From Alkalibaculum bacchi (GTDB lineage Bacteria > Bacillota > Clostridia > Eubacteriales > Alkalibacteraceae): a stretch of 23,476 bases of DNA. Position numbers and translations under genes: made by a program. Of the stretch, positions 1-8,030 are shown in pieces. Numbering within the stretch: position 1 is the first letter of the stretch; every line of letters begins with the position of its first letter. The stretch covers positions 1-23,476 of the forward strand of contig NZ_CALNCS010000206.1 in NCBI RefSeq assembly GCF_937875145.1, in the 5' to 3' direction. The notes beneath the pieces are model-generated. The model was given only the letters and a program-made list of their open reading frames with translations, was not told where the DNA came from and ran no database searches.

Positions 1-108
1 AATTCACGTGGCGTTTTTTTGTATAATGGTGGCTAACTTAATTATATAATCCACCGTTCTTTCAAAGCCCTTAATCATATTGATTTAAAGATAAATACAG
101 GAGAGCTA

Positions 109-1038
109 GTGGCTCTATTAGGACCATCGGGATCAGGAAAGACCACTCTTCTAAGGATTATTGCTGGTCTAGAAACACCAGATACTGGTAGCATTATCTT
201 TAATGGAGAAGATCATACAGAGAAAAATACCCAAGATAGAAAAGTAGGATTTGTATTTCAGCATTACGCATTATTTAAACATATGACGGTTTTTGAAAAC
301 ATTGCTTTTGGTTTAAAGGTAAGACCATCGAAGATAAGACCTAACAAAGATGTGATTTCAAAAAAGGTATATGAGCTCCTAGGTCTCATAAAAATGGAAG
401 GGCTAGCAAATAGGTACCCTTCACAGCTTTCTGGCGGCCAACGCCAAAGAATTGCTTTGGCGAGAGCATTAGCTGTAGAACCAAAGGTCTTGCTCTTAGA
501 TGAACCCTTTGGGGCATTAGATGCAAAGGTGAGAAAGGATCTACGAAGGTGGCTGAGAAAACTCCACGATGAGTACCCAATAACAAGTGTCTTTGTTACC
601 CATGATCAAGAAGAAGCTTTAGACGTGGCTGATCGAATTGTCATCTTAAATCAAGGTCAAATCGAACAAATTGGTACTCCGGAAGAGGTATATGACAATC
701 CTATCAATCCCTTTGTTTATAACTTTCTTGGAAATGTGAATCTTTTCCATCGTAGAGTTCATGATGGAAAGGTAGAAATAACCAGCTATACACGACCCCA
801 TGATATTGAAATAAAACTACAATCTGATAGCAGTGAGTTCATCCCAGCGCAGATTCAGTTTATACGAGCAGTAGGTCCTACCGTAAATATTGAATTGAAA
901 AGGCTAGATAATGAGGAATATATTGAAGCAGAAATTGGTAAAGAAACTTATAAAAATCTGGGACTAATGACGAAACAAATCGTTTTCGTTCGCCCCAAAG
1001 ATTTTAAAGTTTTTATACCTGATGATTATATGATTTGA
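109..1038 (+). CDS. cysA: Sulfate/thiosulfate ABC transporter ATPase (CysA-like), 5' end disrupted
   Basis: This is the ATP-hydrolysing subunit of an ABC importer, most likely for sulfate given that cysH, cysD and cysN follow directly. Visible motifs are Walker A GPSGSGKTT (residues 5-13), a Q-loop glutamine near 51, the signature LSGGQ (107-111), Walker B LLLDE (128-132), the H-loop histidine (165) and a C-terminal TOBE-like region containing YTRPHDIEI, typical of CysA. The only usable start downstream of the in-frame TAA at 34-36 is the GTG at 109. That GTG lies inside the strand just before Walker A. Codons from about 58 on still read like family sequence (SFKALNHIDLKINTGEL), so some 15 N-terminal residues plus the start are missing or out of frame. 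No frame in bases 1-57 gives a convincing replacement. The protein may be inactive, or the window edge may hold a rearrangement or sequence error. The family assignment is firm; whether it works is uncertain. Confidence 0.8.
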   Translation: MALLGPSGSGKTTLLRIIAGLETPDTGSIIFNGEDHTEKNTQDRKVGFVFQHYALFKHMTVFENIAFGLKVRPSKIRPNKDVISKKVYELLGLIKMEGLANRYPSQLSGGQRQRIALARALAVEPKVLLLDEPFGALDAKVRKDLRRWLRKLHDEYPITSVFVTHDQEEALDVADRIVILNQGQIEQIGTPEEVYDNPINPFVYNFLGNVNLFHRRVHDGKVEITSYTRPHDIEIKLQSDSSEFIPAQIQFIRAVGPTVNIELKRLDNEEYIEAEIGKETYKNLGLMTKQIVFVRPKDFKVFIPDDYMI

Positions 1039-1053
1039 TGAGAGGAGTAGCAT

Positions 1054-1782
1054 ATGAATAATTTAAATCTTAAAGAAATAAACCTTACATACGAACAAGA
1101 AACACCATCTAAAATCCTTCAATTTGTTTTAGAGAAAATGGATCTTTCAAAAATTGCCTTGGCTTCTAGCCTTTCAACAGAAGATCAAGTACTAACGGAT
1201 TTACTGCTAAAAGTAAACCCAAAGATGAGAATCTTTTTTATCGATACAGGAAGGCATTTTCAAGAGACTTATGATCTTATGGAAGAAACCATGAGAAAAT
1301 ATGATTTTCATTACGAGGTATATGGGCCATATGGAAAGGATGTAGAAGCTCTTGTATCAGAGATGGGTCCTAACTCCTTCTATAAAAGCGTTGAGTTAAG
1401 AAAGAAATGTTGCGAGATTCGAAAAGTTCGTCCTTTAAAAAGAGTACTTGGCACATTAGATGGCTGGATTTGCGGATTGAGGAGGGAACAATCTGATAGT
1501 CGCAGTTCCATTGACGTCTTTCAGTGGGATGAGAGTCATTCTCTTTACAAGATCAATCCCATTGCAAATTGGAGTGAAGAAGACTTATGGGCGTATATAA
1601 AGAAGGAGAATGTGCCTTATAGTGAATTGTATGAGAGAGGGTTTCGAAGTATAGGCTGTAAACCTTGTACTCGAGCTGTGAATCAAGGGGAAGATGTGCG
1701 CAGTGGCAGATGGTGGTGGGAGAGTCCTGAAAAAAAAGAATGTGGGCTCCACTGGGATTTACTGCCTGAAGAAATACAATAG
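1054..1782 (+). CDS. cysH: Assimilatory APS reductase (CysH family, [4Fe-4S] type)
   Basis: This thioredoxin-dependent reductase makes sulfite from adenylyl sulfate in the cytoplasm. The 242-residue protein has the PP-loop-derived motif SSLSTEDQ (38-45), the RKKCCEIRK motif with Cys119-Cys120, GCKPC with Cys202 and Cys205, and the C-terminal KKECGLH with the catalytic Cys230. The two cysteine pairs bind a [4Fe-4S] cluster in APS reductases and are absent from PAPS reductases such as E. coli CysH, so APS is the expected substrate. A GAGGAG ribosome binding site sits before the ATG, and the gene lies 15 bases after cysA and 18 before cysD, so co-transcription is likely. The APS preference fits the dead APS-kinase domain on the neighbouring CysN. 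Confidence 0.93.
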   Translation: MNNLNLKEINLTYEQETPSKILQFVLEKMDLSKIALASSLSTEDQVLTDLLLKVNPKMRIFFIDTGRHFQETYDLMEETMRKYDFHYEVYGPYGKDVEALVSEMGPNSFYKSVELRKKCCEIRKVRPLKRVLGTLDGWICGLRREQSDSRSSIDVFQWDESHSLYKINPIANWSEEDLWAYIKKENVPYSELYERGFRSIGCKPCTRAVNQGEDVRSGRWWWESPEKKECGLHWDLLPEEIQ

Positions 1783-1800
1783 AGAACAGGGGGATTATAG

Positions 1801-2682
1801 ATGGATCATTTAGATAAATTAGAGGCTCAGAGTGTTTACATATTGAGAGAAGCGTATAGAGAGTTTAAAAATATTTGCATGTTGTGGTCTATTGGAAAGG
1901 ACAGTACCGTATTATTGTGGCTGGCGAGGAAAGCTTTTTTCGGTCATGTCCCAATACCCCTGGTACATATTGACACTCATTATAAAATACCTGAAATGAT
2001 TGAATACAGGGACGAACTTGCATTGAAATGGAAATTAACTATGATTTATGGGGAAAACAAACAAGCAATCCAAGAGAAAAATACATTTCCTGAAGGTAAA
2101 GTGGATCGAATTACCTGCTGTCAGTCTTTAAAGTCGGAAGCTCTCAAAAAAACTCTATCTGGAGAGTGGAATCGCTATATTATGGATTTAAATACGGGTA
2201 AATACATACCTGATACTAATCGAGAAAGATATACAGGTGTTATTGTGGGGGTAAGAGCTGATGAAGAGGGGAGCCGTTCCAAAGAGCGGACCTTCTCTCC
2301 GAGGGATAAAGAAAATGACTGGGACGTAGGAGATCAACCTCCAGAATTCTGGAATCAGTACAAGACGGATTTCGCGCCAGGAACCCATATTAGAATACAT
2401 CCTCTTCTAGATTGGACGGAACTCAATATTTGGGAGTATATTGATAGGGAAAATATACCCATTACCTCCTTGTATTTTGATCAAGGAGATGGAAAACGCT
2501 ATCGATCCTTAGGATGTTATCCATGTACTACCCCAGTAGAATCTACTTCAAAAAACATTAGTGAGATTATCCATGAATTAAAAAGCGGAAAATTTGCACA
2601 TATAGCAGAAAGATCTGGTCGCGCCCAAGATAAGGATGATGGTGGAGGACTTGAAACCCTTAGAAAGGGAGGATATATGTAA
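1801..2682 (+). CDS. cysD: Sulfate adenylyltransferase small subunit CysD
   Basis: CysD is the catalytic adenylyltransferase half of the CysDN ATP sulfurylase, which makes APS from ATP and sulfate. The 293-residue length is normal. The N-terminal PP-loop LWSIGKDST (28-36) matches the SIGKDS motif of CysD, followed by VHIDTHYKIPEM, then VRADEEGSRSKERTFSPRD (the conserved arginine-rich segment), WTELNIWEYI, and the C-terminal RSLGCYPCTTPVES segment and SGRAQDKDDGG. The start ATG follows an AGGGGGA-like site. The stop codon directly abuts the ATG of cysN and the ribosome binding site of cysN lies inside the end of cysD, so the two subunits are probably translationally coupled. Confidence 0.95.
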   Translation: MDHLDKLEAQSVYILREAYREFKNICMLWSIGKDSTVLLWLARKAFFGHVPIPLVHIDTHYKIPEMIEYRDELALKWKLTMIYGENKQAIQEKNTFPEGKVDRITCCQSLKSEALKKTLSGEWNRYIMDLNTGKYIPDTNRERYTGVIVGVRADEEGSRSKERTFSPRDKENDWDVGDQPPEFWNQYKTDFAPGTHIRIHPLLDWTELNIWEYIDRENIPITSLYFDQGDGKRYRSLGCYPCTTPVESTSKNISEIIHELKSGKFAHIAERSGRAQDKDDGGGLETLRKGGYM

Positions 2683-4479
2683 ATGAATTTAAGAGAACAG
2701 ATGAATATCGTTATCGTTGGTCATGTGGACCATGGCAAAAGTACGGTTATAGGGAGACTATTTGCCGACACAAATTCTCTGCCAGATGGAAAGTTAGAGT
2801 CTATAAAAGAGTACTGCAAAAAGAATTCGAAACCTTTTGAATACGCCTTTCTTTTAGATACATTAAAAGATGAACAATCTCAAGGTATTACTATTGATAC
2901 GGCTCGGAGTTTTTTAAAAACGAAGAAAAGAGACTATATCATTATCGATGCCCCTGGTCATATTGAATTCTTGAAGAATATGGTGACAGGTGCATCGAGG
3001 GCAGAGGCAGCACTGTTGGTCATAGACGCCAAAGAAGGAATCAAAGAAAATTCTAAAAGGCATGGACATATTGTATCCATGTTAGGAGTTAATCAGGTAG
3101 TTGTCCTAGTAAATAAAATGGATCTAGTAGATTACGACGAGAGAGTATTTCAAAATATACGTAATGAATTTACAGAATTTTTATGGAAGATAAATATTAA
3201 ACCAGTGAATTTCATACCTATTAGCGCTTTTTGTGGAGACAATGTGGCAGAAAAATCCTACAGAGCCTCATGGTATAATGGTCCAACTGTATTGGAGCAA
3301 TTGGACGGATTTGCGAATAAGAAAGAAACTCGAGAATTACCTCTTAGAATGCCTGTTCAAGACATTTATAAGTTTACAGCTCAAGGTGACGACAGGCGTA
3401 TTGTAGCTGGTACGATATTAAGTGGTTCTATAAGAGTAGGAGATGAAGTGGTCTTTCTCCCTTCCCAGAAGCGGAGTGTCATAGACAGTATAGAATCATT
3501 TCATACAGTACCAAAGGATATTGCTTATGCAGATGAAGCCATAGGAGTCACACTACAAACTCAAATTTACATAAGGCCAGGAGAACTCATGGTGAAAGCA
3601 AATGAAAAACATTCATTAATAAGCTCTCGTTTTAAGGCTAATGTATTTTGGGTAGGCCAGGCTCCCTTGATTAAAAACAAAGTGTATAAGCTAAAAATGG
3701 GAACGACAAAAATAGGAGTAAAGCTTATTGAAATAGTAAATATTATCGATGCAGCAGAACTTCATATCGATACATATAAAGGTCAGGTAGAAAGGCATGA
3801 TGTATCAGAATGTATTTTTGAGACGACAAAACCTATCGCCTTTGATCTTATATCTGAAATAGAGGGAACAGGAAGATTTGTCATTGTTGACAATTATGAG
3901 ATCTCTGGTGGGGGGATTATTATGAAAAATGTCACTAGTGGGGACAATACTTTAATAGACCATATTCAGGACAGAGAATTCTTATGGGAGAAAAGTTTCA
4001 TTTCATCAGCTCAAAGAAATGGAGCTTACGGTCATAAGTCGAAATTTATCGTCATAACCTCTGGAAATGAAGGAAACGAGCATGTCATAGAGAAAATAGG
4101 GAAGGAATTAGAAGAGGTACTTTTTAGAATGAATTATAAAACCTATTATTTAGGCATCTCTAGTATTTTAAGTGGACTTATGTCTCAAGATTCATTTAAT
4201 TATGAAGATCGGGAGGAGCATATAAGACAGATTGGTGAATTGGCAAGAATTCTTACGGATTCTGGTCAAATAATGATAACCTCTGTCTTTAATCTCGATG
4301 ATGATGAAGCAGAGAAGCTAAAACTCTTAAATCAACCTCATGAAATAATCATCGTAAATATTGGAGAATCTCCATTTAGCAGCTTTAAGGCCTATGCTAG
4401 TATTTCAAGTGATGTTGCCGTAAATACAGTATGTGAAATGTTAAGGGAACAAGAGATTATACTGGAGTATTACCTGTAA
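2683..4479 (+). CDS. cysN: CysN GTPase subunit fused to a degenerate APS-kinase-like domain
   Basis: CysN is the GTPase subunit that drives APS synthesis by CysD. Residues 1 to about 440 are an EF-Tu-like GTPase: G1 GHVDHGKST (13-21), GITIDTARSF (68-77), G3 DAPGH (89-93, DTPGH in most relatives), G4 NKMDLVD (144-150), then beta-barrel domains. Residues about 450-598 align with APS kinase (CysC): REEHIRQIGELARILTDSGQ (510-529) is the recognisable core. However, the position of the kinase P-loop (GLSGSGKST) reads VITSGNEGNEHV (457-468), and the DGDNVR segment reads LGISSILSG. The kinase part should therefore be unable to bind ATP in the usual way. CysNC fusions are known in other bacteria; what is unusual here is the loss of the P-loop. 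The ATG directly follows the cysD stop, with AAAGGGAGG upstream. CysN assignment is very sure; the role of the tail is unknown. Confidence 0.92.
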   Translation: MNLREQMNIVIVGHVDHGKSTVIGRLFADTNSLPDGKLESIKEYCKKNSKPFEYAFLLDTLKDEQSQGITIDTARSFLKTKKRDYIIIDAPGHIEFLKNMVTGASRAEAALLVIDAKEGIKENSKRHGHIVSMLGVNQVVVLVNKMDLVDYDERVFQNIRNEFTEFLWKINIKPVNFIPISAFCGDNVAEKSYRASWYNGPTVLEQLDGFANKKETRELPLRMPVQDIYKFTAQGDDRRIVAGTILSGSIRVGDEVVFLPSQKRSVIDSIESFHTVPKDIAYADEAIGVTLQTQIYIRPGELMVKANEKHSLISSRFKANVFWVGQAPLIKNKVYKLKMGTTKIGVKLIEIVNIIDAAELHIDTYKGQVERHDVSECIFETTKPIAFDLISEIEGTGRFVIVDNYEISGGGIIMKNVTSGDNTLIDHIQDREFLWEKSFISSAQRNGAYGHKSKFIVITSGNEGNEHVIEKIGKELEEVLFRMNYKTYYLGISSILSGLMSQDSFNYEDREEHIRQIGELARILTDSGQIMITSVFNLDDDEAEKLKLLNQPHEIIIVNIGESPFSSFKAYASISSDVAVNTVCEMLREQEIILEYYL

Positions 4480-4518
4480 ATGAATAAGGGCGAAAGTTCC
4501 CCCTTATTCATTTTATTT
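4479..4518 (+). terminator. Rho-independent terminator of the cys operon
   Basis: A perfect 12-bp stem (AATGAATAAGGG at 4479-4490 with CCCTTATTCATT at 4501-4512) with a 10-base loop is followed by a T-rich run. It starts at the cysN stop codon, so it should end the sulfate operon. Confidence 0.88.
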
Positions 4519-4533
4519 AAAATATAATTTTTG

Positions 4534-4599
4534 TTTAGGATGGTTACCTTTATCCCTAACCCAACAGCTAACCATATATTCATCTTTGGGTCTTTTTTT
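4534..4599 (+). promoter_or_regulatory. Truncated ydaO-type (c-di-AMP) riboswitch remnant with possible terminator
   Basis: Bases 4534-4573 closely match the 3' part of the riboswitch at 7771-7890, including TTTATCCCTAACCC and ACAGCTAACC. The 5' part with the GGGGAACCA and GGGGTGAATCC segments is absent, and the cys terminator lies just upstream instead. Within the match, the GGGTTACCC hairpin of the intact copy is GGTTACC here: one G and one C are lost, so pairing is kept. The TCGTA after CTAACC is changed. ACCCAA (4559-4564) can pair with TTGGGT (4586-4591) before a run of seven T, which might act as a terminator in the leader of the first transporter operon. It is unlikely to bind c-di-AMP as a normal ydaO aptamer. 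Confidence 0.65.
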
Positions 4600-4700
4600 G
4601 TCTATTTTTTCTCTTAGGTATTATGAGTCTTTATCGTCATACATAGAAAGAAGTGGGAAACAATAAGTAGAGCGAAAATTGATAACTAAGAGGTGATTTG

Positions 4701-5909
4701 ATGGAACCGTATGTAGAAGTCAGAAATGTCTCGAAGATTTTTGGAAAATCTCCTAAGGCAGCAATTGATTTACTAAAAGAAGGTAAATCAAAAAAAGAAA
4801 TTTTAAAGGAAACAGGTCACACTGTTGGTGTAAATAATGTTAATTTCAAGATTTACCCTGGTGAAATTTTTGTAATCATGGGTTTGTCAGGAAGTGGTAA
4901 ATCTACTCTAATTCGAATGTTCAATCGACTAATTGATCCAACTATTGGAGAAATTCTAATAAAGGGTGAAGATATTGTCAAAATGGACGAAGGCAGACTA
5001 AGAGAAATTAGACAAAAAAGAATTAGCATGGTCTTTCAAAACTTTGCCCTATTTCCACACAAAACAATACTAGAAAATGCAGAGTATGGCCTTGAGATTA
5101 AGAAGGTGGATCCTGGAGAACGAAAAGAGAAGGCAATGAAGGCCCTTAAATCCGTTGGTTTAAAAGGCTACGAGCATCAGCTTCCATCACAGTTAAGTGG
5201 AGGAATGCAACAAAGGGTAGGTCTTGCTCGCGCTCTTGCAAGCGATACAGATATTATCCTTATGGATGAAGCTTTTAGTGCCTTAGACCCTTTAATTCGA
5301 AAGGATATGCAAGATGAGTTAATTGAAATTCAAGAGCAGTACAAAAAAACCATTATTTTTATCACTCACGATTTAGATGAAGCTTTGCGAATAGGGGACC
5401 GCATTGCTTTGATGAAAGAAGGTAGCGTCATTCAGCTAGGAACGCCTGAGGAGATCATGATAAACCCTGCTAATGCTTTTGTTGAAAAATTCGTAGAGGA
5501 TGTAGACTTATCAAAGGTATTAACAGCTTCACATGTTATGAAACGAGCTGAAAAAATCGGGGTAGACAGAGGCCCAAGAGTTGCCTTAGAAATTATGCGT
5601 AAGCAAGGATACTCAAGTATATTTATTGTCAATCGACACCAAAAGCTATTAGGTGCTCTAACTGCAGAGCTGGCGAAAAAAGCCATTGACTCAAAACAAA
5701 CCATTTCTGAAGCCATGATAACGGATATTCCAATTGTTTCACAAGATACTTTAATTGGAGATTTTATGGATGAAATGGCAACATCGAGCTTGCCCATATC
5801 TGTTGTTGATTCAGAAAACCGATTAAAAGGAGTTGTAATCCGCGGCGCTGTTGTAGGTGCTTTAGCGGGAAATAAAGATTCCTTGAACGATTTGGAGAGT
5901 GATCGATAA
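4701..5909 (+). CDS. opuAA: Betaine/proline-type osmolyte ABC transporter ATPase with CBS domains
   Basis: This is the ATPase of a type I ABC importer for compatible solutes (OpuAA/ProV/GbuA family). The N-terminal segment ILKETGHTVGVNNVNF (34-49) is typical of this family. Walker A GLSGSGKST is at 61-69, the Q-loop FQNFALFPH near 112-120, the signature LSGGM at 165-169, Walker B ILMDEAFSALDP at 186-197 (DEA rather than DEP, normal for OpuAA/ProV), and the H-loop ITHD at 221-224. Residues about 275-385 form a tandem CBS module, which in relatives senses ionic strength or c-di-AMP. The start is ATG 4701 because AAGAGGTGA (4688-4696) is correctly spaced from it, while an upstream TTG at 4698 is too close. 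The permease gene begins 2 bases after the stop codon. Exact substrate is inferred from the partner protein. Confidence 0.92.
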   Translation: MEPYVEVRNVSKIFGKSPKAAIDLLKEGKSKKEILKETGHTVGVNNVNFKIYPGEIFVIMGLSGSGKSTLIRMFNRLIDPTIGEILIKGEDIVKMDEGRLREIRQKRISMVFQNFALFPHKTILENAEYGLEIKKVDPGERKEKAMKALKSVGLKGYEHQLPSQLSGGMQQRVGLARALASDTDIILMDEAFSALDPLIRKDMQDELIEIQEQYKKTIIFITHDLDEALRIGDRIALMKEGSVIQLGTPEEIMINPANAFVEKFVEDVDLSKVLTASHVMKRAEKIGVDRGPRVALEIMRKQGYSSIFIVNRHQKLLGALTAELAKKAIDSKQTISEAMITDIPIVSQDTLIGDFMDEMATSSLPISVVDSENRLKGVVIRGAVVGALAGNKDSLNDLESDR

Positions 5910-5911
5910 TT

Positions 5912-7651
5912 ATGATGAATATACCCAAAATTCCATTAGGCGAGTGGATTAATGTTCTCGTTGATTGGATCACCATTACATTTGCTAATCTTTTCATACT
6001 TTTAACCAATTCGATTGAAGGGCTATTAGATGCTATCGTTGCTATCTTAAGTGTAGGATCTCCTATTGTTTTAATAATTGTTCTAGCTCTTTTGGTTGCC
6101 TATACGAGCGGATGGAAGCTAGGCTTTTTTTCGGTAGTGAGCCTGCTTTTAATTGACAACCTTGGTTATTGGGAATCAAGTATTCAGACCTTGTCTATTG
6201 TTTTAGTGTCTGGATTACTGACCATCCTTGTGGGGATTCCAGTGGGAATATGGTGCGCCCAACAAAAAACCGTAAACAGGATTGTCACACCTATTCTTGA
6301 TTTTATGCAGACAATGCCTGCCTTTGTATACTTAATTCCATCTATTTTATTCTTTGGAATTGGCGTTGTTCCGGGTATTATTGCATCCTTTATTTTTGCA
6401 ATTGCTCCGACCATTCGTATGACCAATTTGGGGATTGATGAGGTACCAAAAGATTTAATTGAAGCTGCAGACGCTTTTGGTTCAGGCAAAAGTCAGAAAC
6501 TCTTTAAAATTCAATTGCCACTAGCGATGCCTACAATTATGGCAGGGGTAAACCAAAGTATTATGCTAGCTCTATCAATGGTTGTAACAGCTTCACTAGT
6601 TGGAGCGCCAGGGCTTGGAGCAGATGTGTATCGAGCGGTCAGTCAAATTGACGTTGGACGAGGTTTTGAGGCTGGATTATCCATCGTTTTTATAGCCATC
6701 ATTCTTGATAGAATTTCACAAAACTTGCGTAACCCAACTTATAAGCACATTATAAAACCCAAAGTAGTTTTTTCTATATTGGCTTTACTAATTGCTGGTA
6801 CATCTATTGTGCTAGCAATTCCCTTAGGTGATGACGCTTCTGCAATTCAAGATGAAAATAGCATTGGAGCTGCAGTAGGGTATAAAATCATAGGAATTGA
6901 GCCGGGTGCAGGAATTATGGAGCAAGCTCGAACAACTGTAAAAGAATATGGATTAGATCAGTGGAATCTTATAGAAGGCTCTTCTGCTGCTATGACAACA
7001 GAACTTAAAAAAGCTTATAATGCACAAAAGCCAATTATTGTAACAGGCTGGTCCCCCCACTGGAAGTTTTCTTCTTTTGATCTCAAATTTCTAGAAGATC
7101 CAAAAGGTACCTTTGGTGGGGCCGAAGATATTCATACCCTTGTTCGAAAGGGTCTTAAGGAAGATGCTCCTGGTGCATATACCATTCTCGATCAATTCTC
7201 TTGGGAGCCAAAGGACCTAGAAGATGTCATGGCTTACATTACAGGTGGAATGAGTGCAGAAGAAGCAGCCCAAAAATGGATTAAGGAAAATCCTGATAGG
7301 GTGGCAGAGTGGGTAGATGGTGCTCAGAAGGCAAATGGGGAAAGTATTGACCTAGCTTTAGTAGCCTGGGACACAGAGATTGCTAGTACAAATGTAATTG
7401 GAAAGGTACTGGATCAAAATGGCTATGATGTATCATTAACTCAAGTAGAAGTTGGACCAATGTACGCTGGTATTTCTAACGGCAGTTCCGACGCAATGGT
7501 AGGCGCTTGGCTTCCAAGCACCCACATAGAATATTACAATGCTTATAAGGAAGACCTTATGGACCTTGGCCCAAATCTCAGGGGGACAAAAAATGGATTA
7601 GTAGTACCACAATATATGGAGATTGATTCCATTGAAGATTTACAAAAATAA
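5912..7651 (+). CDS. Osmolyte ABC permease fused to C-terminal OpuAC-type binding domain
   Basis: The 579-residue protein joins the membrane subunit (OpuAB) and the substrate-binding protein (OpuAC), as in OpuABC of Lactococcus. Residues about 20-285 hold membrane helices and the EAA loop that contacts the ATPase (about 177-212, with EAADAFGSG). A last hydrophobic helix (about 286-303) would place the binding domain (about 318-579) outside the cell. That domain has the OpuAC order: IIGIEPGAGIM first, VAWDTEIASTN later. The three tryptophans that cage the betaine head group in B. subtilis OpuAC have counterparts at Trp380 (TGWSPHW), Trp486 (VAWD) and Trp533 (GAWLPSTH). Glycine betaine or proline betaine is therefore the likely substrate. 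It is co-transcribed with the ATPase and followed by a terminator. Confidence 0.92.
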   Translation: MMNIPKIPLGEWINVLVDWITITFANLFILLTNSIEGLLDAIVAILSVGSPIVLIIVLALLVAYTSGWKLGFFSVVSLLLIDNLGYWESSIQTLSIVLVSGLLTILVGIPVGIWCAQQKTVNRIVTPILDFMQTMPAFVYLIPSILFFGIGVVPGIIASFIFAIAPTIRMTNLGIDEVPKDLIEAADAFGSGKSQKLFKIQLPLAMPTIMAGVNQSIMLALSMVVTASLVGAPGLGADVYRAVSQIDVGRGFEAGLSIVFIAIILDRISQNLRNPTYKHIIKPKVVFSILALLIAGTSIVLAIPLGDDASAIQDENSIGAAVGYKIIGIEPGAGIMEQARTTVKEYGLDQWNLIEGSSAAMTTELKKAYNAQKPIIVTGWSPHWKFSSFDLKFLEDPKGTFGGAEDIHTLVRKGLKEDAPGAYTILDQFSWEPKDLEDVMAYITGGMSAEEAAQKWIKENPDRVAEWVDGAQKANGESIDLALVAWDTEIASTNVIGKVLDQNGYDVSLTQVEVGPMYAGISNGSSDAMVGAWLPSTHIEYYNAYKEDLMDLGPNLRGTKNGLVVPQYMEIDSIEDLQK

Positions 7652-7662
7652 ATATGATTTTA

Positions 7663-7701
7663 AAAAACCTGTACTTCAGAAAAAATCAGTGCAGGTTTTT
7701 A
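7663..7701 (+). terminator. Terminator after the first osmolyte transporter operon
   Basis: AAAAACCTGTACT (7663-7675) pairs with AGTGCAGGTTTTT (7688-7700), with one G-U pair. The T-run is part of the 3' arm. It separates the two osmolyte operons. Confidence 0.8.
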
Positions 7702-7717
7702 GTATTCCAGGGAAAAT

Positions 7718-7746
7718 TTGAAATAAATGATATATAGTGATATAGT
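7718..7746 (+). promoter_or_regulatory. Sigma-A-type promoter for the second osmolyte operon
   Basis: TTGAAA (7718-7723), a 17-base spacer and TATAGT (7741-7746) lie about 25 bases before the riboswitch. Transcription from about 7753 would include the whole aptamer. Confidence 0.6.
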
Positions 7747-7770
7747 AGTAATATAATATTTAAATAAATT

Positions 7771-7890
7771 TTAAACGCTTAATTCTATACATAGAAGCGG
7801 GGGAACCAAGTATCTGGGGTGAATCCTTTTACTTTTAGGATGGGTTACCCTTTATCCCTAACCCGACAGCTAACCTCGTATGCGTAAAGG
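7771..7890 (+). promoter_or_regulatory. ydaO/yuaA-type c-di-AMP riboswitch
   Basis: The conserved ydaO segments appear in order: GGGGGAACCAAG (7799-7810), GGGGTGAATCC (7817-7827), the hairpin GATGGGTTACCC, and AACCCGACAGCTAACCTCGT. The outer stem can form between ACGC (7775-7778) and GCGT (7882-7885). Members of this class bind c-di-AMP and usually turn off potassium and osmolyte uptake genes, in line with the betaine-type transporter that follows. The assignment rests on motif recognition; a covariance-model search was not run. Confidence 0.88.
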
Positions 7891-7915
7891 GGAGTTGTAG
7901 TGCGCTTTACATTTT

Positions 7916-7957
7916 AAAGAACTATGGAGCTCCACTTAGGAATACCATAGTTTTTTT
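7916..7957 (+). terminator. Riboswitch expression-platform terminator
   Basis: AAAGAACTATGG (7916-7927) pairs with CCATAGTTTTTT (7945-7956), with one G-U pair, and ends in a run of seven T. It lies between the aptamer and the coding region, so ligand-dependent termination is the likely output. An in-frame TTG at 7956 overlaps the T-run and is not a plausible start. Confidence 0.75.
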
Positions 7958-8030
7958 GCGCCTATTTTTAGCTTCCAACATAGTACCCCTACTCATTTAT
8001 TTAAATAAAGAATTAGAGGAAGGTGAAAAG

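Noticed and set aside
5432..6489. Antisense open frames over the first osmolyte operon
   Set aside because: They lie opposite well-supported genes, lack ribosome binding sites and have no recognisable protein features.
6867..7651. Binding domain of the first osmolyte permease looks circularly permuted
   Set aside because: The order IIGIEPGAG first, VAWDTE later is permuted only relative to ProX-type proteins; it is the normal order of B. subtilis OpuAC.
7956..8030. N-terminal extension of the second binding-protein/permease from TTG 7956
   Set aside because: The TTG overlaps the T-run of the riboswitch terminator, and a good ribosome binding site and signal peptide place the start at 8031.
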